DNA of 16,053 nt from Vicinamibacteria bacterium (GCA_025937075.1 JAICSD010000043.1:1-16053); one strand, 5' to 3'; positions 7,572-14,564 are shown, counted from the stretch's first letter. The notes: a model not told the origin generated them from the sequence alone. A program made the numbers and translations.

Positions 7572-8255
7572 CTATCGCGAACGCGGGCTCTTTTTTCCGC
7601 GGCGCATGAGCGCTGCGGCACACAAGAACCCCATGCCGCTCACGAGCAATGTCGACGGCTCCGGCACTTGCGTCAGCCTTCCGCCGCCAGGCGACAGAAT
7701 GCCGACGTTCTTGCCGTTCGAATCGAGGAACTGGGCCCGTAGGTTCGCGACCGACTGCGTGCTCAGCGCGGTCGTCCCGCTCAAGTCGACCGAGTATTCC
7801 CAGATGAGCGTCTGACCGGGCAGCGGCGCACCGAAGTTCTGGGAATTTCCGGGCCCGCTCTGGGTGCAGACTTCCTGACTGTCGGTCGTATTCGCCGTGC
7901 AGCTCTTCGTCGACCCGCTGATGTTGTCCCAGAACACGCTCCAGGGACCGCCGCCCAACGGCGCGCTCACCAGCGACGGCTGGACCTCGTATCCGCCGGG
8001 GGTCTGAATGCCGCTCAGGGAGAACGACAATTCATCCACGTACGCAGGAGCCGTGCTGTCGCCCCTGATCACGACATCGAGGAGGTAGTCGTTGGGATCG
8101 CTGTTGGCGATCTCCGTGAACGTCAGGCTTGCCTCCAGCACGCCGGCGGGACACGTGGCGTCGCCTGGGCAGAAATTGATCGTGAGCGGCGCAGCCGACA
8201 GCGGCGCGGCTTCGAAGGCGAACAACAACGAGCCGAGAACCAGGAGACGTCCCAC
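7572..8255 (-). CDS. PEP-CTERM sorting-domain protein (exosortase substrate)
   Basis: This 227-residue secreted protein has a signal peptide (1-21, ending PLSA) and a complete C-terminal sorting signal: VPEPST with PEP at 198-200, a hydrophobic segment at about 202-217, and a basic tail (RRGKKSPRSR). Exosortase is expected to recognise PEP and process the protein at the inner membrane for surface export or release. The middle is rich in Ser, Thr, Gly and Asn and strand-like (FSLSGIQTPGGYEVQPSLV), with four cysteines (C29, C35, C119, C130) that could form two disulfides. The start is GTG 8255; an in-frame TGA lies about six codons upstream, so the start cannot move far. The gene stands alone with about 235 bases before it. 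No exosortase is in the window, so it must be encoded elsewhere. Specific function unknown. Confidence 0.9.
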   Translation of the reverse strand: MGRLLVLGSLLFAFEAAPLSAAPLTINFCPGDATCPAGVLEASLTFTEIANSDPNDYLLDVVIRGDSTAPAYVDELSFSLSGIQTPGGYEVQPSLVSAPLGGGPWSVFWDNISGSTKSCTANTTDSQEVCTQSGPGNSQNFGAPLPGQTLIWEYSVDLSGTTALSTQSVANLRAQFLDSNGKNVGILSPGGGRLTQVPEPSTLLVSGMGFLCAAALMRRGKKSPRSR

Positions 8256-8304
8256 GGGATCGTCCAGTCATCACCAGATCGCTCGTGCGGAGGTGCACCT
8301 CTAG

Positions 8305-8323
8305 CGATCGGGACGCCCGATCG
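8305..8323. promoter_or_regulatory. Perfect 8-bp inverted repeat upstream of the PEP-CTERM gene
   Basis: CGATCGGG and CCCGATCG enclose a three-base spacer, 50 bases before the PEP-CTERM start. If the sigma-54-like site at 8326-8341 is real, the repeat covers the transcription start, so it could be an operator or a 5' RNA hairpin. It is too far from the acyltransferase stop (8491) to be an obvious terminator for it. Confidence 0.4.
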
Positions 8324-8325
8324 GG

Positions 8326-8341
8326 TGCAAAACTCCGACCG
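8326..8341 (-). promoter_or_regulatory. Possible sigma-54 promoter for the PEP-CTERM gene
   Basis: The minus strand reads CGGTCGGAGTTTTGCA: GG and TTGCA are at exact sigma-54 spacing, but C replaces T at the first position and the CAC part is lost. The start codon is 71 bases downstream. An alternative sigma-70-like pair lies at 8367-8396 (TTGCTG, 18 bases, TATTTT). I cannot choose between them from sequence alone. Confidence 0.3.
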
Positions 8342-8366
8342 GATGCAGCGCCGAGCCGCAGCTACG

Positions 8367-8396
8367 AAAATAGATGGAAATTCACAGGTCCAGCAA
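8367..8396 (-). promoter_or_regulatory. Possible sigma-70-like promoter for the PEP-CTERM gene
   Basis: TTGCTG and TATTTT separated by 18 bases on the minus strand, in a locally AT-rich stretch about 110 bases before the GTG start. Each hexamer matches four of six consensus bases. It is an alternative to the sigma-54-like site just downstream. Confidence 0.25.
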
Positions 8397-8490
8397 CACG
8401 CGCTCCTAAGAAGTCTGCGCGTGAACGGCCAAAATGCAACGAGCGAGAGGACATCTGATCGGCCTGCGCAGCACGTCGACGCGGTGTCCT

Positions 8491-9168
8491 TTACGGGTGC
8501 GAACGTGTGAGAAGCGCCCGTGCGCGCGCTTCGAGATCGCACAGCTCCGCCACGAGGCGCAAGGTCCCGACCTCTATACCCGGGACGAGTATGCTGTCAA
8601 CCACGATCGGACGTCCAATCGTGACGGCGACCGTGCTGAACGGTCGCGGGACCTGGCTCGCATCCCAGCTTCCCATCGTCCACGCACGGTTCGCTTCGAT
8701 GTGAAACGGCAGCAGCGGATGGCCCGTCGCGCCCGCCAGCCACACGGCGCCCGGCTGCGCCACGCGCGCGGGACCACGCGGACCATCGAGGGTGAACCCG
8801 ACGGGATGCCCGCTCGCCAGCTCGCGACGCAATTGGGCGAGCGCGCGGGCTCCGCTCCGCGACGTCGATCCACGGGCGCCTCGATACCCGAAGCGACGGA
8901 TGATGCGCGCGATCCATTCACCGTCGAAGTTCTCACTGATCATGACGACGATTCCGCGGTTGCGCCAGAAGAGGACCGCGGGAAGGATGCGGCCGTGCCA
9001 GAGCACAAAGATCGGCTGCTTGCCGCTGGCGACGATCGCGTCGTAATGATGCATCCCCTCGACGCGCCAGCGGAGTGTCGAGGCGAGCACGCGAATGAGC
9101 GGGGACGCCACGGCGGCAATCGCGGCCGCCTTTCGCAACTGTGCCGGGCTGAGAGGCGATTCGGGCAA
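8491..9168 (-). CDS. Lysophospholipid acyltransferase family protein (DUF374 type)
   Basis: This 225-residue protein probably transfers an acyl chain at the inner membrane. A mildly hydrophobic N-terminus (about 12-32) is followed by the LPLAT core: FVLWHGRILPAVLF (54-67, containing the motif-I histidine), VVMISENFDGEWIARIIRRFG with RGARGSTSRSGARAL (95-109), and HPVGFTLDGPRGPARVAQPG (120-139). The DGPRGP block is the hallmark of the DUF374 branch of the superfamily. The start is TTG 9168; I see no ATG or GTG that keeps the N-terminal helix, and a weak AGAAG lies upstream. It follows the ETF-quinone oxidoreductase gene across a short repeat region. In Gram-negatives this branch is linked to lipid or lipid A acylation; the substrate here is open. 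Confidence 0.85.
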   Translation of the reverse strand: MPESPLSPAQLRKAAAIAAVASPLIRVLASTLRWRVEGMHHYDAIVASGKQPIFVLWHGRILPAVLFWRNRGIVVMISENFDGEWIARIIRRFGYRGARGSTSRSGARALAQLRRELASGHPVGFTLDGPRGPARVAQPGAVWLAGATGHPLLPFHIEANRAWTMGSWDASQVPRPFSTVAVTIGRPIVVDSILVPGIEVGTLRLVAELCDLEARARALLTRSHP

Positions 9169-9178
9169 TCGTGTGCTT

Positions 9179-9198
9179 CTTCCGCCTAAAGGCGGAAG
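9179..9198 (-). repeat. CTTCCGCC stem-loop with CTTTAG centre
   Basis: A perfect palindrome (stem CTTCCGCC / GGCGGAAG, loop TTTA) ten bases upstream of the acyltransferase start and downstream of the ETF-quinone oxidoreductase stop. On the minus strand GTAG precedes it, as in its sisters. It has the strongest stem of the family here. No T-run follows. Confidence 0.6.
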
Positions 9199-9230
9199 CT
9201 ACAGGTCATTACAGCTACAGGTCATGACAG
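9199..9230. repeat. Tandem 16-bp repeat
   Basis: Two adjacent 16-mers, CTACAGGTCATTACAG and CTACAGGTCATGACAG (plus strand), differ by one base. They lie between two copies of the CGGAAGCTAC sequence: one after the palindrome at 9179-9198, the other covering the ETF-quinone oxidoreductase stop. The layout looks like growth of a palindromic element by insertion or slippage. Confidence 0.6.
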
Positions 9231-9236
9231 CGGAAG

Positions 9237-10901
9237 CTACATGTTCTCGTAGTTCGGCCCGCCGCCGCCTTCCGGCGGGACCCAGTCGATGATCTGATAC
9301 GGATCCTGAATATCGCACGTCTTGCAGTGCACGCAGTTGGACGCGTTGATCTGCAGCACGCGCGTGCCGTCGCCGCCGTCTACCATCTCGTACACATTCG
9401 CCGGACAGAAGCGAATGCAGGGATTGCCGTATTCTTCGCGGCAGCGCGTGCGGCACACCTCCGCATCGTGGACGATGAGATGCGGCGGCTGATCCTCTTC
9501 GTGACGGGTTCCCGAGTAGTGCACGTTCGTCAGCCGATCGAAGGTGAGCTGACGATCGATCTTCACCGGATTCACCGTCGATTCCGGATCGGGCCGGGCG
9601 TCCTTGTAATAGTCCGCCAGCTTCTCCATGCGCGCGTAACCCGCGTGCGCCGGCATCGGATCCTTGAACCACCAGCCGCCGGTCACGAGCGACAGACCCG
9701 AAAAAGCAACGCCTGCCGCCAGTCCATAGCCGAAGCTCTGATGGACGTTGCGGACGGGATACAGCTCCCGTCGCACGTCGCTCGCGTTCACGCGATCCTC
9801 GTACGCTTTCAGCATCTCCGCAGACGTGTTCCCCGCATGGACGGCATCGAACGCCGTCTCCGCCGCGAGCATCCCCGTGCGCATCGCCAGATGGATGCCC
9901 TTCAGCCGCATCGAGTTCACGCATGCACCGGCGTCGCCGGCGATGAGCGCTCCGTCTGCGTACAGTCGCGGAATCGTGTGCCAGCCGCCTTCGGGAAGCG
10001 CCTTGGCGCCGTAGCGGACCATCTGGCCGCCCTGCAGCAGCGACGAGACGAGCGGATGGCGTTTGAAGTGCTGAAACGCGATGTGCGGATCGAACATGGG
10101 GTCGCGGTAATCCAGGCCGACGACGAGCCCGACTGAAAGCAGGCCATCGTCCAGCGCATAGATGAAACCTCCGCCGAACTCTTCCATCTTCAGCGGATAT
10201 CCGAGCGTGTGCGTCACGCTGCCGGCTGGTACGCGCCCCTTCGGAACTTCCCATAGCTCCTTGATACCGATCGCGTACGACTGCGGGCTGCGTCCGTCAT
10301 CGAGACCAAGCTGACGGATCAGGGACTTCGTCACGTTGCCGCGGACGCCGTCCGCGAGGATCGTGACCTTCGCATGAATGTCGACGCCGGGCTCGAACGC
10401 CGGCTTCCGGTGGCCATGCTTGTCGATGCCGCGATCGCCCGTGCGCACGCCAATCACATGCGTGCCGTCGAAGAGCACCTCCGTCGCGGCGAATCCGGTG
10501 AAGATGTCGATCGCCTCAGCTTCCACCAGGCCGCCAAGCCATTTCACGAAGCGGTTCAGCGAGATGATGTAATTGCCGTGGTTCGCGAGCGGCGGCGGGA
10601 TGATTGGCGTCTTGAACTGGCGGCTGCGCGTGAGGAAGTAGACCGCTTCGTCGTGGACGTCCGACGCGAGCGGGGCGCCGCGGTCCTTGAAATCGGGCAC
10701 GAGGTCGCCGAGCGCCGAGGGATCCAGCACTGCGCCCGAGAGCATGTGCGCGCCGGCTTCGCGCGCCTTCTCGAGCACCGCAATGGCGAGCGGCTCGCCC
10801 CCCTTTTGTTTCTGGAGCTGCGCGAGCCGCAGCGCGGCGGACATCCCCGCAGGTCCGCCGCCCACGATGAGAATGTCTACGTCGAGCGTCTCGCGGGTCA
10901 T
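9237..10901 (-). CDS. Electron transfer flavoprotein-ubiquinone oxidoreductase
   Basis: This 554-residue membrane-bound enzyme takes electrons from reduced ETF and passes them to quinone, linking acyl-CoA and amino-acid dehydrogenation to respiration. The FAD-binding motif IVGGGPAG is at 12-19. The second FAD element GALIAGDAGACVNSMRLKGIHLAM is central. The C-terminus carries the single 4Fe-4S cluster: CIRFCPANVYE, with likely ligand C499, then C523, C526 and C529 in NCVHCKTCDI, followed by PEGGGGPNYENM. The spacing from C499 to C523 is one residue shorter than in the human enzyme. ATG 10901 fits the family start (MTRETLDVDILIVGGG); a GTG at 10931 would overlap the preceding pseudogene. etfA and etfB lie just upstream, so all three parts of the pathway are together. 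Function is very likely as named. Confidence 0.96.
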   Translation of the reverse strand: MTRETLDVDILIVGGGPAGMSAALRLAQLQKQKGGEPLAIAVLEKAREAGAHMLSGAVLDPSALGDLVPDFKDRGAPLASDVHDEAVYFLTRSRQFKTPIIPPPLANHGNYIISLNRFVKWLGGLVEAEAIDIFTGFAATEVLFDGTHVIGVRTGDRGIDKHGHRKPAFEPGVDIHAKVTILADGVRGNVTKSLIRQLGLDDGRSPQSYAIGIKELWEVPKGRVPAGSVTHTLGYPLKMEEFGGGFIYALDDGLLSVGLVVGLDYRDPMFDPHIAFQHFKRHPLVSSLLQGGQMVRYGAKALPEGGWHTIPRLYADGALIAGDAGACVNSMRLKGIHLAMRTGMLAAETAFDAVHAGNTSAEMLKAYEDRVNASDVRRELYPVRNVHQSFGYGLAAGVAFSGLSLVTGGWWFKDPMPAHAGYARMEKLADYYKDARPDPESTVNPVKIDRQLTFDRLTNVHYSGTRHEEDQPPHLIVHDAEVCRTRCREEYGNPCIRFCPANVYEMVDGGDGTRVLQINASNCVHCKTCDIQDPYQIIDWVPPEGGGGPNYENM

Positions 10902-10911
10902 TGAATTGGTG

Positions 10912-11128
10912 TCACTCACGCGAGTCGACACCTTCCTCGAGGAGCGCCTCGAGCTCGGCCAGCGCGTCGAGATCGCGCGGTCTGCCGGCGGCGCGTTTGA
11001 GCGCGATCAACTTCGGCAGCGAAACGCAACGACAGCGAACGCCCAGAATTTCCGCTTCGATCGTTGACGGCGATGAATTCGACGTTCCCCTCGGCCAGGG
11101 CACGCAAGAGCCGCTCGAGCGAGCTCAC
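10912..11128 (-). pseudogene. Remnant of a nucleotidyltransferase-like gene, core deleted and frame shifted
   Basis: Two pieces of one gene lie in different frames. From GTG 11128 the first reads MSSLERLLRALAEGNVEFIAV, the usual opening of small nucleotidyltransferases that pair with a short upstream gene. At about 11056-11066 (CAACGATCGAAGC) the meaning jumps to another frame, IEAEILGVRCRCVSLPKLIALKRAAGRPRDL.., which is the family's usual C-terminus and ends at 10912. Together they make about 72 codons, about half the normal length. The catalytic centre (the GG..A..LHG and DxD region) is gone. The GTG overlaps the stop of the 57-codon gene. I infer an internal deletion of some 70-80 codons that changed the frame. 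Family recognition is from memory of these motifs, not from a search. Confidence 0.75.
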
Positions 11129-11298
11129 CGCGGCTTCCGCGCGGCGCCGCGGATGCGCTTCACGGCATCGGCGAAATCGAGCATCCTGCGAACACGCTGG
11201 TCGGGCGTGAGCGTCAGGTTCTCGCGCAGCAGCGTGCGATCGATGTCCTTCTTGTAGGCCTCGATCACGGGATCCGGCGGGAACTCGCGCGAGCTCAT
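11125..11298 (-). CDS. Small protein, probable partner of the decayed nucleotidyltransferase
   Basis: This intact 57-codon gene runs from ATG 11298 to TGA 11125. Its protein begins MSSREFPPDPVIEAYKKDID and continues RTLLRENLTLTPDQRVRRML before a basic end (KRIRGAARKPR). The DPVIEAYKKDIDRTLLRENL block is one I associate with short proteins encoded directly before a nucleotidyltransferase, often with a four-base overlap; here too the stop overlaps the next start (GTGA). Such pairs resemble toxin-antitoxin modules in layout, but I know of no proven function. No Shine-Dalgarno is visible. TACACT nine bases before ATG might be a -10 box for a leaderless message. Its survival while the partner decayed is what an antitoxin-like role would predict, although it could also be decaying slowly. 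Confidence 0.75.
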   Translation of the reverse strand: MSSREFPPDPVIEAYKKDIDRTLLRENLTLTPDQRVRRMLDFADAVKRIRGAARKPR

Positions 11299-11321
11299 GC
11301 CGCTAGTGTATCGCGACGTTC

Positions 11322-11342
11322 GGCGGCCCTGAAAGGACCGCC
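11322..11342 (-). terminator. Stem-loop directly after the etfA stop
   Basis: On the minus strand GGCGGTCCT and AGGGCCGCC form a 9-bp stem (one G-U pair) around a TTC loop, starting at the base after the etfA TAG. It is well placed to end or stabilise the fab-etf message, but no T-run follows, so Rho-independent termination is doubtful. The CTTTCA loop places it with the elements at 2443, 3231, 5106 and 9179. Confidence 0.5.
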
Positions 11343-12299
11343 CTACGCCTTGTTCAGTTCAGCAATCATCGCCGGCACCACTTCGAACAGGTCCCCGACG
11401 ATCCCATAATCGGCGACCTCGAAGATCGGCGCTTCCGGATCCTTGTTGATCGCGACGATCGTACGCGAACCCTTCATGCCGACGAGATGCTGGATGGCGC
11501 CGGAGATGCCGAGCGCGACGTAGAGCCGCGGCGCGACAGTCTGGCCGGAGCTGCCGATCTGGCGATCCATCGGAAGCCAGCCCGCGTCGCAAATGGGACG
11601 CGACGCCGCGAGCTCGGCGCCCATGGCCTGCGCGAGTTGCTGCGCGACCTGTAGATGCTCCTGTCCTTTGATGCCGCGCCCGACCGCGACGATGCGCTCC
11701 GCCTGCGAGAGATCGACGGCGGCCTTTGCTTCCTTGAATGGGGCCTCGGGCTTCTGACGGATCGCCGACGCATCGATCGCAATCGAAGCCTTTCTGATCG
11801 GCGCCGCCGATGCGCCCTTCCGCGCCGCGTCCGCGCGGAACGCGCCGATCTGGCACGTCACGAGATGCGGCGCCGGTCCTTCGGCAACCACGTCGGCCTG
11901 CAGCTTTCCCTGAAAGATCGGACGGACGCACGTCATCGAACCGCCGCTGTTCTTGACGGCGACGCAATCGGTGATCAGCGGCCGCCCGAGCCGTGCGGCC
12001 AGCGCCGGCGCGAAGTCGCGGGTCTGATAGGTGTGCGGCAGGAAGACGTGATCCGGATGCTCCGCATCGATCAGTATCCGAAGCGCCTGCACGTATCCGT
12101 CCGCGGTATAGTCCCGCAGCGCGGGGTCATCGACGACGACGATCTCCTCGGCTTCAGCGGATGCGACATCGGAGGCCGCAGCCTCGGAGCCGATGACGGC
12201 GACTTTGATGGATGTCCCTATCTGCTGCGCAGCCGCGATGGTCTCCCAGGTGGCGCGATTCAGTTTCCCTTCGCGCTGCTCTGCGACGACGAGGATCAT
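11343..12299 (-). CDS. etfA: Electron transfer flavoprotein, alpha subunit
   Basis: This 318-residue FAD-binding subunit of ETF accepts electrons from acyl-CoA and related dehydrogenases in the cytoplasm. The N-terminal half (1-185) is the ETF domain ([41 protein letters not shown]). The C-terminal half carries the FAD site: SRPICDAGW (233-241), [20 protein letters not shown] (249-268), [10 protein letters not shown] (269-278), [20 protein letters not shown] (284-303). ATG 12299 overlaps the etfB stop as ATGA and gives the standard N-terminus; a longer open frame to 12566 lies over etfB and is a shadow. The length is normal for the family. It is downstream of etfB and upstream of ETF-quinone oxidoreductase, separated from that gene by the small gene and the pseudogene. 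Confidence 0.96.
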   Translation of the reverse strand: MILVVAEQREGKLNRATWETIAAAQQIGTSIKVAVIGSEAAASDVASAEAEEIVVVDDPALRDYTADGYVQALRILIDAEHPDHVFLPHTYQTRDFAPALAARLGRPLITDCVAVKNSGGSMTCVRPIFQGKLQADVVAEGPAPHLVTCQIGAFRADAARKGASAAPIRKASIAIDASAIRQKPEAPFKEAKAAVDLSQAERIVAVGRGIKGQEHLQVAQQLAQAMGAELAASRPICDAGWLPMDRQIGSSGQTVAPRLYVALGISGAIQHLVGMKGSRTIVAINKDPEAPIFEVADYGIVGDLFEVVPAMIAELNKA

Positions 12300-13063
12300 G
12301 ACGGCAGGACGCGCGCGTCCTCGCGCAGGCGCTTGACGAGCGCCTTCGCAGCTTCGGCCGCGCTCCCCGGAAGGATCTCCGTCTGTTTCGCCTTCTGCGG
12401 GAAGTAGACGCTCGAGATGCGCTGCATCGGCGCCGGTAGCTGCGCTGGCGCGACCTTCCTGATCTCCTTCTTCTTGGCTGCCATGATGCCTTTCAGCGTC
12501 GCGTAGCGAAGCTGATTGATGCCGCTCTGGATCGTGAGCAGCGCCGGCATGGGCAGCGTCATCCACTGGAACCAGCCGCCCTCCATCTCCCGTTTGACGC
12601 GGACCGACGCGTCGCCTGCCTGGACCTCCATGATGATCGTCGCGTGCGGCAGTCCCAACTTTTCGGCCAGGACGACCCCGACCTGACCGAACCCCTGATC
12701 GTCGGACTGAAGGCCGGTGAGGATCAGATCCACACGCTCGTCGCGCAGCGCGCCGGCCATCGCCTCTGCGACGGCGTTTGCGTCTGCCGACGCGAGCGCA
12801 TCGGACTCGACGTGGATCGCCCGATCGGCGCCCCGCGCGAGCGCTTCACGAATCACCTGCGTCGCGCGCGCGGGTCCAGCCGAGCAGACGATGACCTCGC
12901 CGCTGTGCTTTTCTTTGAGCCGTAACGCTTCCTCGAGCGCGTAGGCGTCAGGCTCGTTCAGCTCGAAGCTGGCGTCCTGGTCGCGAATCCAGGTCTTCGC
13001 GTCATTAACGCGCAACTGCCACTCGCGCGTGACGACCTGCTTGATGCAGACGGCAATCTTCAT
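12296..13063 (-). CDS. etfB: Electron transfer flavoprotein, beta subunit
   Basis: This 255-residue partner of EtfA carries the AMP site and the loop that docks dehydrogenases. Recognisable parts are MKIAVCIKQV at the start, NEPDAYALEEALRLKE (37-52), ILTGLQSDDQGFGQVGVVLA (114-133) and the family signature around LPALLTIQ-type residues (172-199, GINQLRYATLKGIMAAKKKE). A conserved tail (VYFPQKAKQTEILPG, 219-233) follows. ATG 13063 overlaps the fabF stop (TGATG), and GAGGA inside the last fabF codons serves as ribosome-binding site, so the two genes are translationally coupled. The open frame extends to 13198, but that part lies over fabF. The electron-donating dehydrogenases are not in the window. 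Confidence 0.96.
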   Translation of the reverse strand: MKIAVCIKQVVTREWQLRVNDAKTWIRDQDASFELNEPDAYALEEALRLKEKHSGEVIVCSAGPARATQVIREALARGADRAIHVESDALASADANAVAEAMAGALRDERVDLILTGLQSDDQGFGQVGVVLAEKLGLPHATIIMEVQAGDASVRVKREMEGGWFQWMTLPMPALLTIQSGINQLRYATLKGIMAAKKKEIRKVAPAQLPAPMQRISSVYFPQKAKQTEILPGSAAEAAKALVKRLREDARVLPS

Positions 13064-14304
13064 CAATCCTCGAAGGCCTTCATCAAAAGCGTTCCGTTGG
13101 TGCCACCGAAACCGAAAGAATTCGACAGCGCGTAGCGGATCCGCATCGCACGTGCCGTGTGCGGCACGTAATCGAGATCGCACGCGGGATCCGGGCAATC
13201 GAGATTGATTGTCGGCGGTGCGATCTGATGCTTCACCGCGAGCGCGCAGATGCCGGCTTCGAGACCGCCGGCCGCGCCGAGCAGATGCCCGGTCATCGAC
13301 TTCGTCGACGACATCGCAAGCTTGTAGGCGTGGTCGCCAAACAGGTTCTTGACGCCCAGCGTCTCCGTCGGATCGTTGATGGGCGTCGACGTGCCGTGCG
13401 CGTTGATGTAGTCCACGTCCGTTGGCGCAATCTTCGCCTTCTTCAGCGCCATCGTCATCGACCGAATCGCGCCGTGCGCTTCCTCGGGCTGGCTCGTCAG
13501 ATGATACGCGTCCGACGTGAGCCCGTACCCGACGATCTCGGCGTAGATCGAAGCGCCCCGCCGCTTCGCCGTCTCCAGCTCCTCGATGATGACGATGCCG
13601 GCCCCTTCGCCCATGACGAAGCCGTCGCGATCCTTGTCGAACGGCCGGCTCGCCTTCTCCGGCGCGTCGTTGCGCGTGGAGAGCGCGCGCATGGCCGCGA
13701 ACCCGCCGACGCCCATGGGGGTGATCGCGGCTTCGGAGCCGCCGGCGATCATGACGTCAGCGTCCTCGCGCCGGATGATCTCGTATGCTTCCCCGATGGC
13801 GTGCGCGGACGCCGTGCAGGCCGTGCACGTCGCGAGGTTCGGCCCTCGCGCGTTGAATCGAATGGAGACCTGGCCCGCCGCGAGATTGATGATGGATGCG
13901 GGGATGAAGAACGGCGAGATACGCCGCGGGCCCCCTTTCATCAGTTCCTTGTGTTCCCCTTCGATCGTCTGGAACCCGCCGATGCCGGACGCGATGAAGA
14001 CGCCGACGTGATCCGCGAGCTCCGGCGTCACATTCAGCTTCGCATCGTCGACCGCGAACTGCGCGGCCGCGAGCGCGTACTGAATGAACACGTCCATCTT
14101 CTTGACGTCTTTCTTGTCGATGAACTGCAGCGGGTCGAATCCTTTGACCTCGCCCGCGATGCGCGCGGAATGTTGCGACGCGTCGAACCGCGTGATCGGT
14201 CCGATGCCGCTGCGCCCCGCGCACAACGCCTCCCAGTTCGCCTGCGTCCCGATGCCGAGCGGCGACACCAACCCGACGCCCGTCACCACGACTCGCCTGG
14301 TCAT
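13063..14304 (-). CDS. fabF: 3-oxoacyl-ACP synthase II (beta-ketoacyl-ACP synthase)
   Basis: This 413-residue condensing enzyme of type II fatty-acid synthesis adds two carbons from malonyl-ACP to acyl-ACP. It opens with RRVVVTGVGLVSPLG. The catalytic triad sits at the same numbers as in E. coli FabF: C163 in TACTASAHAIG, H303 in NAHGTSTP and H340 in KSMTGHLLGAAGG. GFVMGEGAGIVIIEE (228-242) and the glycine-rich end ALSNSFGFGGTNGTLL are also typical. The length is normal. ATG 14304 is fixed by the N-terminal motif; no Shine-Dalgarno is visible, and a GGGGCGAAGCCCC hairpin of repeat copy B ends about nine bases upstream. acpP lies before it and etfB overlaps its stop. Confidence 0.97.
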   Translation of the reverse strand: MTRRVVVTGVGLVSPLGIGTQANWEALCAGRSGIGPITRFDASQHSARIAGEVKGFDPLQFIDKKDVKKMDVFIQYALAAAQFAVDDAKLNVTPELADHVGVFIASGIGGFQTIEGEHKELMKGGPRRISPFFIPASIINLAAGQVSIRFNARGPNLATCTACTASAHAIGEAYEIIRREDADVMIAGGSEAAITPMGVGGFAAMRALSTRNDAPEKASRPFDKDRDGFVMGEGAGIVIIEELETAKRRGASIYAEIVGYGLTSDAYHLTSQPEEAHGAIRSMTMALKKAKIAPTDVDYINAHGTSTPINDPTETLGVKNLFGDHAYKLAMSSTKSMTGHLLGAAGGLEAGICALAVKHQIAPPTINLDCPDPACDLDYVPHTARAMRIRYALSNSFGFGGTNGTLLMKAFED

Positions 14305-14310
14305 TTTCTA

Positions 14311-14563
14311 CCGGGGGGCTTCGCCCCGCCGGCCCCCCCTACACTTCTCTTCAATGGCGGGGACCCCTGCACCCCGCCAAGCTCGCTTCGCTCCGTGGGG
14401 GCCCATCGCCCACTCCACTCCGCTCGCGCCTGGCTCGCCGCAGCGCAATGCGCGAAGGCGGCTGGCTCGTTCGCTGCGCTCACTCGCGATTACCAGCGGG
14501 CTGCGCCCCGCCGGCCCTCCCACACGCTTGCTCGCGTACTCGGTCGCTCAATCCGCGCTCCGG
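14311..14563 (-). repeat. GC-rich leader repeat, copy B (two degenerate units)
   Basis: The 253 bases between acpP and fabF contain no gene. On the minus strand two related blocks follow each other, each ending in a hairpin head: GGGCCGGCGGGGCGCAGCCC near 14502-14521 and GGGCCGGCGGGGCGAAGCCC near 14316-14335. Between them is the GCGAGTGAGCGCAGCGAACG type of sequence seen in copies A and C. The copy is more diverged than A and C. It spans the whole acpP-fabF gap up to about seven bases before the fabF start. Confidence 0.6.
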
Positions 14564-14564
14564 T

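Noticed and set aside
7433..7621. Minus-strand 62-codon frame at the end of the PEP-CTERM gene
   Set aside because: About a quarter overlaps the end of the PEP-CTERM gene in another frame; composition is basic and random-looking.
11322..11342. Classic Rho-independent terminator after etfA
   Set aside because: The stem is strong, but no T-tract follows on the transcribed strand; it is better treated as a member of the stop-linked stem-loop family.
14311..14563. CRISPR-like or coding content in the acpP-fabF gap
   Set aside because: Repeats are two diverged palindromic units without regular spacers, and both strands lack a plausible gene.
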